Assembly (NCBI GenBank): GCA_002293265.1
Contig: DBCW01000007.1
Coordinates: 22,861-38,509 of the forward strand
Reading direction: 5' to 3'
From: Eggerthellales bacterium UBA948
GTDB taxonomy: Bacteria > Actinomycetota > Coriobacteriia > Coriobacteriales > UBA8131
Length of the DNA: 15,649 bases
Part shown: positions 1-7,451 of the stretch, piece after piece
Layout: the number at the start of each line of letters is the position of its first letter
Numbering within the stretch: the stretch's first letter is position 1
The notes under the pieces: model-generated
What the model was told of the DNA's origin: nothing
Databases searched by the model: none
What the model saw: only the letters and a program-made list of their open reading frames with translations
Program-made: the position numbers and the translations under genes

Positions 1-185
1 AATAGTCTCATGGCTTCAGCTTGGCGTATTGTTGCCAACTTCTCTTCCAAAGTTGAACTATCCACGTCAATCATTATTGCCATTGGTCTGCCATTATTGG
101 TTAAAACTATCTCGCCTTCGCTTGCCAGAGCTGACCAAACTGCTTTTGGCGATGTCCTAAGATCGCGTACCGGTATGAATTCCAT
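1..185 (-). CDS. Phd/YefM-family antitoxin, N-terminal part (cut by window edge)
   Basis: The minus strand encodes about 61 residues starting MEFIPVRDLRTSPKAVWSAL, then a segment with EIVLTNNGRPMAIMI. This is the usual layout of Phd/YefM antitoxins: a short N-terminal DNA-binding half with the pattern 'ipv.dLr..' followed by 'g.ivlT.nGrP.Avli'. The ATG at 185-183 has a good ribosome binding site (AGAGGTGA, minus strand, about 192-199). The C-terminal toxin-neutralising part and any toxin gene would lie to the left of the window. Antitoxins of this family usually repress their own promoter, and two palindromes lie just upstream (204-228 and 231-249). The family call rests on the N-terminal pattern only, since the toxin cannot be seen. 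An orphan Phd-like regulator is the main alternative. Confidence 0.8.
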   Translation of the reverse strand, partial: MEFIPVRDLRTSPKAVWSALASEGEIVLTNNGRPMAIMIDVDSSTLEEKLATIRQAEAMRL

Positions 186-203
186 AACAATCACCTCTTG
201 GTT

Positions 204-249
204 GGGAAGCATCGATTTAATGCTTCCCTAGGGTAACATATTGTCACCC
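204..249 (-). promoter_or_regulatory. Two adjacent palindromes upstream of the antitoxin, operator-like
   Basis: Positions 204-212 and 220-228 form a perfect 9-bp inverted repeat (GGGAAGCAT / ATGCTTCCC, 7-base spacer). Two bases further, 231-238 and 242-249 form a second one (GGGTAACA / TGTCACCC, one mismatch, 3-base spacer). TTGTCACC at 241-248 recurs at 252-259. No T-run follows the first hairpin on either strand, so an intrinsic terminator is unlikely. The position between the end of the ABC transporter gene and the antitoxin RBS fits an autoregulatory operator. That function is inferred. Confidence 0.45.
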
Positions 250-287
250 AATTGTCACCACTGGTGCTCCCGGCGCAAGAACTATCT

Positions 288-3200
288 CTACTCGCTCCTA
301 AGCGCCTCAACCGGATCACGCCTCGAGGCCGCAGACGACGGAATCAACCCCGACACAAAGGTCAGCACGCACGATATGACCACCAAGGCAATCGCAGGTA
401 CAACCGGCAGCACCGCTATGCCGGAAATACCCATTGATGCCTCAACAATCAAGTTTGCGGGAATAGTTAAAAGCATCGTGATGCCAATACCCAACAAGCC
501 GGCAATAAGACCAACAATCAAGGTCTCAGCGTTAAACACGTTACCAATGTCACCTTTTCGTGCACCGATAGCACGCAAAATACCGATCTCCTTTTTGCGC
601 TCCAAAACCGATATGTAGGTAATAATGCCGATCATGATCGACGAGACTACCAGTGAGATAGCCACAAACGCAATAAGCACATAGCTGATCATGTCGATAA
701 TCTCAGTTACTGAAGACATCAATACGCCAACAAAATCGGTGTAGGAGATGACCTTATCTTCTTCCTCAGCGGATTTTCTCTCATTGTTGTAGTTATCCAG
801 AATGTCTATCACGCTTTGCTTGCTGGCAAAATCTATTGGATAGACACTTATGCCGGATGGCTTATTGGCATCGGCATAACCCATTTTGCGCAGGTTGCCG
901 TCATAGGTGTTAGTCTCACCGGACATAACCGTCATCAACAACTGCGATAACTGCTCTTCGTCCATATTAAACTGGAAAGCATTCATGAACGCTTCTTGAT
1001 CAAACTTTATAGCGTTTGCCAAATTGGCGCTTAACCCCGACATTGCTCCTGCCATAGAGCCTTGGAGCTGCTTGGATATTGAGGCGATGGCTTTCTCCAC
1101 ATAACCCGACATTGTCTTTTCGATGTATTTGACCATGCTGTCTTGCATGTCTGCTGCTAACACATCGAGCTTTAATGTGCCAAGTTCAGTGTTGAACTTC
1201 TTTTGCACCTCCGGCAGAGCTATCCATTTTTCGATGCCGTTGATAGCCTGATCCGGGGTTATCAATCCCTCTTTTGCGCAATACGCGATATATTCTTGGA
1301 TCATTGTTTCAGCAACTTTTTGCACAGCATCGGAGCTTGGTACCGGTGTTTCGACATCCTTAAACATTTCTTCGGCGTCAAACTCAGGTAATGCAGGTAG
1401 ATTTGCAGCCAATGCTGAGGGGTTTAAGAAACTACTGAGATCTAAATTGGACAACCCGGCGGTATCAAACTGAATTGCTGTTGACATGGCGTTCTCATCG
1501 ATGGTCATGAGGTTTTCCATGCTAAAAGCATTAAAGTCGTTTGACACTTTCTCTTCTTCAAAAGTCTTTCCAGAAATCACATTTAAATTGCGATCTGCAA
1601 GCTGCTCTTTTACCATTTGCGATTCTTTTGCCTGCTCCATCAGGTAATAGGTTAGACCGGCAGTGTAATATATACCGGCGGACATGGAGGTAGCACTGGC
1701 ATCCGGATTGGCTCTTACTATTCCGGCAATGTTTAAGGTCATACCCTCGTCTACCTGTTGTTTTACATAATCCTCATCGTTACTGCGATCAGTCCACACT
1801 TTATAATCAGAATCGTAGGTATAAAACTTGTGAGCCGGAACCACCTTAAATGTAACATCCAGCAGCTGCTCATTGGAAAGCGTCATCGTATCTTCCGGTG
1901 CTACAACTTGCTCTTCGTTTTGAAACTTCTTCATCATCTCGTCTAACTCGGCAGGATCACGAAGCCCCATCAAGTAGAGCAAATAATCGCTTACGCCATC
2001 TCGGTAGTTTAAAACCAAGACCATCTCGCTTGGACCTTCCGGCCATTTCCCGGCGACAAGATCGTACTGCCCTTTTAATAGCTCTTGATTCTCAATCATA
2101 GGCGAAAACATAGTCATGTTTATGCCAAATGAACTATAGCTACTCATTACCGTAGAAGACATTCCCATAGAAGAAGTAAGAAAGTCCGGGTTTACCTGCC
2201 AAGTCTTTTCGGAAGTATCCGAAGCAAATATTTGCGGAGTAATATCATACGTATATTCAATGCTGTTGACATATTGATTTACGCCTCCGCCATCACCATC
2301 AAAATAGGTCTTTAATGCCGCAAGGTCATTTTGTTGAATACTAGAAAATGTGTTTGCCACCAGCTTAGTCTCGTTGATCGTAAAGTTCTCATCGATAACC
2401 GTATCGCTGGTCTCGCCGTCTTCCCCACTTCCGCTATCGCTGCCGCTGTCACCGCTGCCGCCAATTGACATGGTTATCATGGAGCCAAGATCTACGCCAC
2501 TGCTCTGGATCTCCAGCGGATAGACCGAAAGCGTATTTTCCTCCACATTTTTAATGTAGTTGTTAACACCGTTTGCCAGCGCCAGAATTGCCGCAATACC
2601 GATGATTCCGATAGAACCGGCAAAAGCGGTCATGAAAGTGCGCCCCTTTTTGGTGAGCAGGTTTGTAAAAGACAATGCCAGCGCGGTAAGAAAGCTCATA
2701 GCGGTTTTTCTGATTGTCCTATCCGCCCCGGGCAGATCTTCTTCGCTTGGAAAAAATGGATTTGTGTCCGAGACGAGCTGACCGTCTTGCAGCTTTACAA
2801 TCCTGTTGGCATACTCATCAGCCAATTCGGGGTTGTGTGTGACCATTACAACCAAGCGTGTCTCGGCTATCTCGGTGAGAAGATTCATGATCTGAACGCT
2901 GGTCTTGGAATCCAGAGCGCCTGTTGGTTCGTCTGCTAATACGATATCCGGATCATTGATAAGCGCGCGCGCGATAGCAACGCGTTGCATCTGACCGCCG
3001 GAAAGCTGCGTAGGCTTTTTGTGGATGTGATCTTTTAGTCCAACGTCTTCAAGAGCCTTGATAGCTCGTTCTTCGCGCTCAGCCTTAGAAACGCCGGAAA
3101 GCGTTAGCGATAGCTCAACATTCGCAAGAACGCTTTGGTGAGGAATTAGGTAATAGTTTTGAAACACGAAACCGATACGGTTGTTGCGGTATGTGTCCCA

Positions 3201-3428
3201 GTCGCGATCTTTGTAGCGAGTGGTAGAGATGCCGTCGATTATCAGATCACCATCGTCGTAGTGATCAAGACCACCGATGATATTTAACATGGTGGTTTTG
3301 CCGGAACCGGAAGGACCCAGAATGGCGACAAACTCGTTATCGCGAAACGCCAGACTTACTCCATCTAATGCAACTTGCTCTAAGCTGGCTGTCTTGTACG
3401 TTTTCTTTAGTTCATGGAGCTGAAGCAT
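288..3428 (-). CDS. ABC transporter, ATPase fused to FtsX/MacB-type permease
   Basis: The N-terminal ~230 residues are a LolD/MacB-class ATPase: Walker A GPSGSGKT (38-45), Q-loop in FVFQ (Q90), signature LSGGQ (142-146), Walker B IVLADEP (162-168), switch His in VTHN (H198). A permease follows, with one membrane segment at about 266-287, a very large extracytoplasmic region (about 288-913), and three C-terminal segments (about 914-938, 968-989, 1009-1030). The conserved FtsX loop 'LERKKEIGILRAIGA' sits between the second and third. Such proteins act as mechanotransmission or export pumps for peptides, lipoproteins or antimicrobials rather than importers; the substrate here is unknown. I chose the ATG at 3428 (MLQLHELKKTYK), the usual family start. 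An in-frame ATG at 3446 would add six residues; neither has an ideally spaced ribosome binding site. The external domain begins with a Ser/Gly/Asp-rich tract (about 323-341). The gene stands alone, about 220 bases downstream of the PH-domain genes. Confidence 0.9.
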   Translation of the reverse strand: MLQLHELKKTYKTASLEQVALDGVSLAFRDNEFVAILGPSGSGKTTMLNIIGGLDHYDDGDLIIDGISTTRYKDRDWDTYRNNRIGFVFQNYYLIPHQSVLANVELSLTLSGVSKAEREERAIKALEDVGLKDHIHKKPTQLSGGQMQRVAIARALINDPDIVLADEPTGALDSKTSVQIMNLLTEIAETRLVVMVTHNPELADEYANRIVKLQDGQLVSDTNPFFPSEEDLPGADRTIRKTAMSFLTALALSFTNLLTKKGRTFMTAFAGSIGIIGIAAILALANGVNNYIKNVEENTLSVYPLEIQSSGVDLGSMITMSIGGSGDSGSDSGSGEDGETSDTVIDENFTINETKLVANTFSSIQQNDLAALKTYFDGDGGGVNQYVNSIEYTYDITPQIFASDTSEKTWQVNPDFLTSSMGMSSTVMSSYSSFGINMTMFSPMIENQELLKGQYDLVAGKWPEGPSEMVLVLNYRDGVSDYLLYLMGLRDPAELDEMMKKFQNEEQVVAPEDTMTLSNEQLLDVTFKVVPAHKFYTYDSDYKVWTDRSNDEDYVKQQVDEGMTLNIAGIVRANPDASATSMSAGIYYTAGLTYYLMEQAKESQMVKEQLADRNLNVISGKTFEEEKVSNDFNAFSMENLMTIDENAMSTAIQFDTAGLSNLDLSSFLNPSALAANLPALPEFDAEEMFKDVETPVPSSDAVQKVAETMIQEYIAYCAKEGLITPDQAINGIEKWIALPEVQKKFNTELGTLKLDVLAADMQDSMVKYIEKTMSGYVEKAIASISKQLQGSMAGAMSGLSANLANAIKFDQEAFMNAFQFNMDEEQLSQLLMTVMSGETNTYDGNLRKMGYADANKPSGISVYPIDFASKQSVIDILDNYNNERKSAEEEDKVISYTDFVGVLMSSVTEIIDMISYVLIAFVAISLVVSSIMIGIITYISVLERKKEIGILRAIGARKGDIGNVFNAETLIVGLIAGLLGIGITMLLTIPANLIVEASMGISGIAVLPVVPAIALVVISCVLTFVSGLIPSSAASRRDPVEALRSE

Positions 3429-3582
3429 TCTCCTACCCTTCGCCATGCAAACTAATTAGGCTCCCTACATCGCACCATTAAAGTTAGTGCAAACTATCAA
3501 TTAACACTGGTAAGAGTATAGGTCACTTTATGATTGTTTTAGCATAATCTGCCATTTGTCATCCGACTGTAAGCTGCTAGAA

Positions 3583-3615
3583 ACAGAAAACCCCAGCAAA
3601 ACCGGGATTTTCTGT
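3583..3615 (-). terminator. Hairpin terminator downstream of the PH-domain operon
   Basis: ACAGAAAA plus CCCC (3583-3594) pairs with GGG-A-TTTTCTGT (3604-3615), leaving one bulged base. Read on the minus strand, the GC core is followed by TTTTCTGTTTCT. It lies about 35 bases past the stop of the gene ending at 3649 and before the start of the ABC transporter gene, as expected for a transcription terminator. The T-rich tail is interrupted, so efficiency is uncertain. Confidence 0.55.
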
Positions 3616-3648
3616 ATTGCTTATTATTGCTCTTTTAGACGGTTTTTC

Positions 3649-5451
3649 CTATATACCCTCTTCTTTTGTCTCCCGGATTACACGATTACCATGTGGCCTT
3701 ATCCAGTCCAAGTAAGCCGATGCTTCTTCTGCATCCAAGTCTCGTAGGCTGGTTTTCGTGCCGCTTACTCCTGCGGCAGTCACTGCCACAATATTTGCGA
3801 CATTGGACATTTTTTGGATTGGGTTTTGCTTAGTTTGTGCCCACTGAATCTTATTCCTGGGGATAATAGTGGTAATTCGACCGTAAAAGCCCTGCCTTAT
3901 CAGCAACATTGTCTTATTGTAGCTGTAAGCAGCATTTTTATACCAAAGTATCGAGCCTATCGTGCGCCCGATAATAATCAGCACTAAGATTCCCCAAAGT
4001 GCGCCTATTATCCAAACTATAAAATCCTCTATTTGTGCCGGTATTGGCAGATTGGACAACAGCAGTGTTGCAATTAATGCAAACGCTGCATACGGAAGCG
4101 CGGTTAGAATTGTGTGTCGATTGACTACTCGTCTAAACGCAACTTTAGGTAGTGTCTTATACTCCGCCGGTTGTGGACGTTGGTCAAACTCCGGAATTAT
4201 TCCTGCCAAAATACTGTCAACACGATCAAGTTTTACAAACGGATGGATAACCAGACCGGATTGCAGTTGTTGGGTTCCTTGCTGGCTTTCTTCGGCGGTC
4301 ATCGAATCTATCGTTAATAACTTAAGCTCCGCATAACCCATAATTCTACGAATGAAACCCTGCGATATTTGAACAGATTGTACGCGTGGAATTGCCACAC
4401 CTCTAGATTGCCTGGAAAGCAGACCACGCTCAACTTCGATGCGCCCTCCTCGCCTACGCGCTTTAAAACCGCCATAGGAAAGAGCGCTATTGAGTATGCC
4501 TAAGACAAGTGTAATTAAAAACACAAAAACAATAATGCCGATGATGAGCGGTACAACAGAGGATCTGAGCACAGATTCCACCGCAGTCTCAAGCATGCCA
4601 TCTAGCCCAAGAAATCCTGCAAGTTGCGGTACCTGCGTGGCGAGACCAACCAAAGCCGCGAAAATCACCAAGTTATGGTCTCCCGAAAGCGCCGACAAGA
4701 CCAGCTCTTTTGCTTTAAGCCCGTGCTCATATTCTACTGGTGCTTCTTCGTAGTAGTTGTCGGCAAATACACCTCTGAGACCACCGATTTCTGAACCCAC
4801 ATCATCAACAAGCTTGTCCGCTGCATTAAGTGGCACAGCCGCAGAGGTGGCGATGGCTGTACCCTCGCCCATCTGAGCTCTGGCTTCTTGCATCTTTTGC
4901 TGCATCGCTTCATCTTGCGTAATCTCAGAGATCTTCTTTCTCCTAAAGACTTCTGCCCTAAGTGCCTCAGCCTCGGCAAGTTTAATGCCGGGGATAAGTA
5001 CGCCTCGGTTTGTTGACCCACCGGCAGTATCAATTTTGAGCTTAACTATGCCAATTATTCGCTGGATAATACTGGCGCTAAAATCAATAGATTGAACACG
5101 CTGAAACGGAACGTGAACTTGCTTCTTAAAAAACAATCCGGAACGAATAATTATGTCACTTTCTGTGATTTCCCAAGTAAAGCGTTTGTAGTAAATGTAG
5201 GCTGCCGTCAAGGTGATTGCAAGGCCTAAAACCAAAACAGCCCCGGTAATAGCAACTATGACAACAATGTCGGTGCCTCCAAGCCCTTGGTTCATGATCT
5301 CTCCAAGAGACCCCAACAAACCCGCAGCAATGGCAATAATTATTCCGACAAGTGCTTGCAAAGCTGCCATTACCACGTAAGCAGGATGAATACGATGAGG
5401 TCCCGGTGTAATTCCGCCACCGGGTGCGATAACATTATTTTCTTTAGACAT
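3649..5451 (-). CDS. Three-copy bPH2 (YdbT-like) membrane protein
   Basis: A 600-residue membrane protein with three bacterial PH-like (bPH2, DUF304) domains. They lie at about 92-172 (ITESDIIIRSGLFFKKQVHVPF), 333-417 (RIEVERGLLSRQSRGVAIPRVQ) and 511-585 (MLLIRQGFYGRITTIIPRNKIQ). Each follows a pair of hydrophobic segments (about 24-46 and 63-86; 260-282 and 299-322; 447-466 and 475-500). The family trademark 'G.....v.iPl.rvQ' appears in all three. Family members such as Bacillus YdbT have been linked to sensitivity to bacteriocins, but the molecular role is unsettled. I chose ATG 5451 over the upstream TTG at 5472. The ATG overlaps the stop of the preceding gene by eight bases (ATGTCTAA), which suggests translational coupling. 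The partner upstream is the single-domain YdbS-like protein. A linker at about 172-245 is charged and Ala/Glu-rich. Confidence 0.88.
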   Translation of the reverse strand: MSKENNVIAPGGGITPGPHRIHPAYVVMAALQALVGIIIAIAAGLLGSLGEIMNQGLGGTDIVVIVAITGAVLVLGLAITLTAAYIYYKRFTWEITESDIIIRSGLFFKKQVHVPFQRVQSIDFSASIIQRIIGIVKLKIDTAGGSTNRGVLIPGIKLAEAEALRAEVFRRKKISEITQDEAMQQKMQEARAQMGEGTAIATSAAVPLNAADKLVDDVGSEIGGLRGVFADNYYEEAPVEYEHGLKAKELVLSALSGDHNLVIFAALVGLATQVPQLAGFLGLDGMLETAVESVLRSSVVPLIIGIIVFVFLITLVLGILNSALSYGGFKARRRGGRIEVERGLLSRQSRGVAIPRVQSVQISQGFIRRIMGYAELKLLTIDSMTAEESQQGTQQLQSGLVIHPFVKLDRVDSILAGIIPEFDQRPQPAEYKTLPKVAFRRVVNRHTILTALPYAAFALIATLLLSNLPIPAQIEDFIVWIIGALWGILVLIIIGRTIGSILWYKNAAYSYNKTMLLIRQGFYGRITTIIPRNKIQWAQTKQNPIQKMSNVANIVAVTAAGVSGTKTSLRDLDAEEASAYLDWIRPHGNRVIRETKEEGI

Positions 5452-5962
5452 CTTCTTGCGCAATCCTTGCAAGGACAGCTACCTGGTCGCGCAGCTTGTC
5501 CGCCTCCTCCACCTCAAGACCGGGAATCTCGTGCTCTCCGGCAGCAGTGGCAACAGTAAAAGATGCCAGACCGTTAGCTCTCATTACCGGGCCTTGCTTG
5601 GTATCAACATTTTGCACTCTGATGAGCGGGATAATGATGCGTTTTTTCCAAAATATGCCTTTGTGGATGTCTATTTCTTCTTCGTGCACTTCGAAACTCC
5701 ACTGTATCCAGCGAATCTTTGGCAAAATCACTACGCACAATACAAGCAGCACCGCCATTACTATTAATAATGCAATGGTGATAATATCCAATACTACAAC
5801 TGCGTCTTGTACGCCGGCGGAGCGATCTGGCTTGAGCGCAAACGATGTGATCGCTATTGGTAATATCGCAATCGCCGACCATACAATAACGTTAATAAGC
5901 GCACTCAACCGCCAAACACGAGTAATGCGCTTGTCAAGTTTCCTGTTAGGTAAAGCTCGCAT
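5444..5962 (-). CDS. Single bPH2-domain (YdbS-like) membrane protein
   Basis: A 172-residue protein with two hydrophobic segments (about 21-44 and 56-80) followed by one bPH2 domain (about 87-168). The domain carries WSFEVHEEEIDIHKGIFWKK and then IPLIRVQNVDT, the typical 'r.g.....iP..rvQ' pattern. The ATG at 5962 has a strong, well-spaced ribosome binding site (AAGGA, seven bases upstream). Its last codons overlap the start of the three-domain bPH2 gene, so the two are almost certainly one operon and probably form a membrane complex, as the ydbS-ydbT pair is thought to do. The function of the complex is unknown. Confidence 0.88.
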   Translation of the reverse strand: MRALPNRKLDKRITRVWRLSALINVIVWSAIAILPIAITSFALKPDRSAGVQDAVVVLDIITIALLIVMAVLLVLCVVILPKIRWIQWSFEVHEEEIDIHKGIFWKKRIIIPLIRVQNVDTKQGPVMRANGLASFTVATAAGEHEIPGLEVEEADKLRDQVAVLARIAQEDV

Positions 5963-6066
5963 TTTAGATCCTTTCGCTAGTTACTTTTTTCAATGTAATT
6001 AAACGTCTCTGACTTTTTTCTAAGAGTAATAATGCTCATCCCCTTCCCTTACCGCATCGCTTGAGC

Positions 6067-6525
6067 CTAACTTTCAGACATTCTTACTTTGTATTCTTCA
6101 ATTACTCGACGATATTTTTCGTCTCCCGTACCTAGTATTTGCGTAGCAAGAATTGCCGCATTCTTTGCCCCATTGATGGCAACCGTAGCAACAGGAACGC
6201 CTGTTGGCATCTGAACCATTGAAAGCAGCGAGTCCAACCCACCCAGATCGCTTGTCTTCATAGGCACTGCAATAACCGGAAGCGGCGTGTATGCGGCAAC
6301 CACACCTGCCAGATGTGCTGCTTTACCTGCACCGGCAACAATGACTTTTATCCCACGTGCAACAGCCGAACTTGCCCATTCATGAACCTGCGTTGGGTTT
6401 CTATGCGCACTGGCAACGATCAACTCAGATAAAACACCAAATTCTTCAAGTTGCTTTGTCACATCTTCCATAATAGCGAGATCCGATTTTGACCCCATGA
6501 TAATTCCAACCAGTGGCGCAGACAT
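6067..6525 (-). CDS. purE: N5-carboxyaminoimidazole ribonucleotide mutase
   Basis: PurE catalyses the carboxyl transfer that yields CAIR in de novo purine synthesis (class I: N5-CAIR to CAIR). The 152-residue protein shows the phosphate-binding motif [10 protein letters not shown] (10-19) and the active-site segment SAHRNP (39-44) with the catalytic His41. A Gly/Ala-rich segment ([26 protein letters not shown]) follows, then the conserved [18 protein letters not shown]. The length is at the short end of the 155-170 usual for the family. The start has an excellent RBS (AAGGAG, four to five bases upstream of the ATG at 6525). No purK or other purine gene lies next to it; upstream is the divergent FMN riboswitch. 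The class I assignment over the AIR-carboxylating class II is inferred from overall similarity to bacterial PurE. Confidence 0.95.
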   Translation of the reverse strand: MSAPLVGIIMGSKSDLAIMEDVTKQLEEFGVLSELIVASAHRNPTQVHEWASSAVARGIKVIVAGAGKAAHLAGVVAAYTPLPVIAVPMKTSDLGGLDSLLSMVQMPTGVPVATVAINGAKNAAILATQILGTGDEKYRRVIEEYKVRMSES

Positions 6526-6560
6526 AATTCTCCTTAAAACACTAAAAAGATGAATGATTA

Positions 6561-6566
6561 ATTATA
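6561..6566 (-). promoter_or_regulatory. Putative -10 box of the purE promoter
   Basis: A perfect TATAAT reads on the minus strand 36 bases upstream of the purE start. I see no good -35 hexamer at 16-18 bases, so this is a partial promoter call. Confidence 0.35.
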
Positions 6567-6587
6567 CCTATACTAACGCAGATTATT

Positions 6588-6596
6588 TGATATACT
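6588..6596 (+). promoter_or_regulatory. Extended -10 promoter of the FMN riboswitch/ribU
   Basis: TGATATACT is an extended -10 element (TG, one base, TATACT at 6591-6596). A start seven to nine bases later would fall at about 6603-6605, exactly where the aptamer's closing stem begins. No clear -35 box is visible, which extended -10 promoters can tolerate. Confidence 0.55.
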
Positions 6597-6604
6597 TCAT
6601 TTTA

Positions 6605-6729
6605 CTGTTCAGGGCGAGGTGCAATTCCTCACCGGTGGTGATTGACCAACAAGTCATAAGCCCACGAGCCAAACATGGCAGATCTAGTTAAAATCTAGAG
6701 CCGACGGTATAGTCCGGATGAAAGAACGG
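6605..6729 (+). ncRNA. FMN riboswitch (RFN element) aptamer
   Basis: The conserved RFN landmarks appear in order: AGGGCGAGGTGCAATTCCTC (6611-6630), ACCGGTGGT, CCCACGAGCC, GATCTAG..AAAATCTAG as a variable stem, AGCCGACGGTATAGTCCGGATG, then GAAAGAACGG. The closing stem P1 pairs CTGTTC (6605-6610) with GAACGG (6724-6729), including one G-T pair. The element senses flavin mononucleotide and lies directly upstream of the riboflavin transporter gene ribU. Control is probably by transcription termination, because a terminator follows at 6792-6815. Confidence 0.97.
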
Positions 6730-6736
6730 TGCTTAC

Positions 6737-6775
6737 AAGTGTATAGTTTTTTGGCTTTGTTTTGCCTTTTATACA
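6737..6775 (+). promoter_or_regulatory. Intermediate hairpin in the riboswitch expression platform
   Basis: TGTATA (6740-6745) pairs with TATACA (6770-6775), enclosing a smaller GGC/GCC stem (6753-6755 with 6764-6766). It lies between the aptamer and the terminator and may hold these apart or act as a pause site. The base pairing is visible; the role is inferred. Confidence 0.4.
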
Positions 6776-6786
6776 TTTCTGCACTT

Positions 6787-6815
6787 CCTCGCCCACAACA
6801 GATGTGGGTTTTTTT
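6787..6815 (+). terminator. FMN-controlled intrinsic terminator with overlapping antiterminator strand
   Basis: CCCACA (6792-6797) and TGTGGG (6803-6808) form a stem with loop ACAGA, followed by seven T residues (6809-6815), a textbook intrinsic terminator. CCTCGCCC (6787-6794) overlaps the 5' arm and is an exact complement of GGGCGAGG (6612-6619) inside the aptamer. Without FMN that long-range pairing would block the terminator; with FMN the aptamer sequesters GGGCGAGG and the terminator forms. Confidence 0.85.
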
Positions 6816-6841
6816 ATGTCGATAATTTGAGAGGAACTGAA

Positions 6842-7414
6842 ATGACAGAGCAAAAAAGTGAAAAGAAATCTGCCGGCGCAGGGCGTAAAACCAGGTGGAG
6901 TACAAAAAAGATTGCAATAATGGGGCTATTTACTGCAATTGGTGTAATTCTTTCCTTTATTGAGTTACCACTCTTAGGAGGAACGTCTTTTCTAAAGTAC
7001 GATCCGGCAAACATACCGGCAATGCTTGGCGGAATCGCTTTTGGTCCGGGACCCGGTGCATTGATAGGCATAGCCATGCAAGGAATCCGCGGCATTATCG
7101 CAGCTAACCCCATTGGTTCGATCATGAATATTGCCGGTTTGCTGGCATTCATGTTGCCTGTAGCAATACTGTGCAGGAGCGTTAAGAGTAATCCTCGACT
7201 GATAATTGGTCTGGCAATTGGGTCACTCTTATCCATTATCACGATGATAGCTATGAACCTGCTTATTACTCCCTTTTACATGGGCGTACCAATGAATGCG
7301 GTCATAGAAATGATCATACCGATTTTGCTGCCGTTTAATATTATTAAGGCAATTTTGAACTCTGTGCTGGTGTTCGTACTTTATAAGAGCTTGCAAAAAC
7401 TGCTGGAAGGCTAA
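6842..7414 (+). CDS. ribU: Riboflavin ECF transporter substrate-binding component
   Basis: A 190-residue, very hydrophobic protein with about five to six membrane segments. It has the S-component signature region KYDPANIPAMLGGIAFGPGP (52-71) followed by GALIGIAMQGIRG. In RibU family members the aspartate and nearby glycines at this position line the riboflavin pocket. The N-terminal cytoplasmic tail (about 20 residues) is rich in Lys and Arg. I chose the ATG at 6842, preceded by AGAGGA at good spacing, over a TTG at 6827. The FMN riboswitch directly upstream independently supports riboflavin (or roseoflavin/FMN precursor) uptake. No EcfA/EcfA'/EcfT genes are nearby, as expected for a group II ECF transporter that shares its energising module. 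The gene converges on the radical SAM gene with only 37 bases between the stops. Confidence 0.93.
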   Translation: MTEQKSEKKSAGAGRKTRWSTKKIAIMGLFTAIGVILSFIELPLLGGTSFLKYDPANIPAMLGGIAFGPGPGALIGIAMQGIRGIIAANPIGSIMNIAGLLAFMLPVAILCRSVKSNPRLIIGLAIGSLLSIITMIAMNLLITPFYMGVPMNAVIEMIIPILLPFNIIKAILNSVLVFVLYKSLQKLLEG

Positions 7415-7451
7415 TGCGATCATCAAGACAGTTGCGAAAACGACAGTGAGT

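Noticed and set aside
204..228. First palindrome as an intrinsic terminator of the ABC transporter gene
   Set aside because: The stem is good but no T-run follows on either strand; operator use next to the antitoxin start fits better.
241..618. Plus-strand open reading frame of 125 codons opposite the ABC transporter gene
   Set aside because: It is antisense to a clearly conserved FtsX C-terminus and has no RBS or recognisable motif.
3962..4753. Plus-strand open reading frames opposite the three-domain PH gene
   Set aside because: Low-complexity antisense translations of a conserved gene with no initiation signal.
6814..7242. Minus-strand open reading frame of 142 codons opposite ribU
   Set aside because: Antisense of a membrane-protein gene; its hydrophobic look mirrors ribU, and the riboswitch fixes the real strand.
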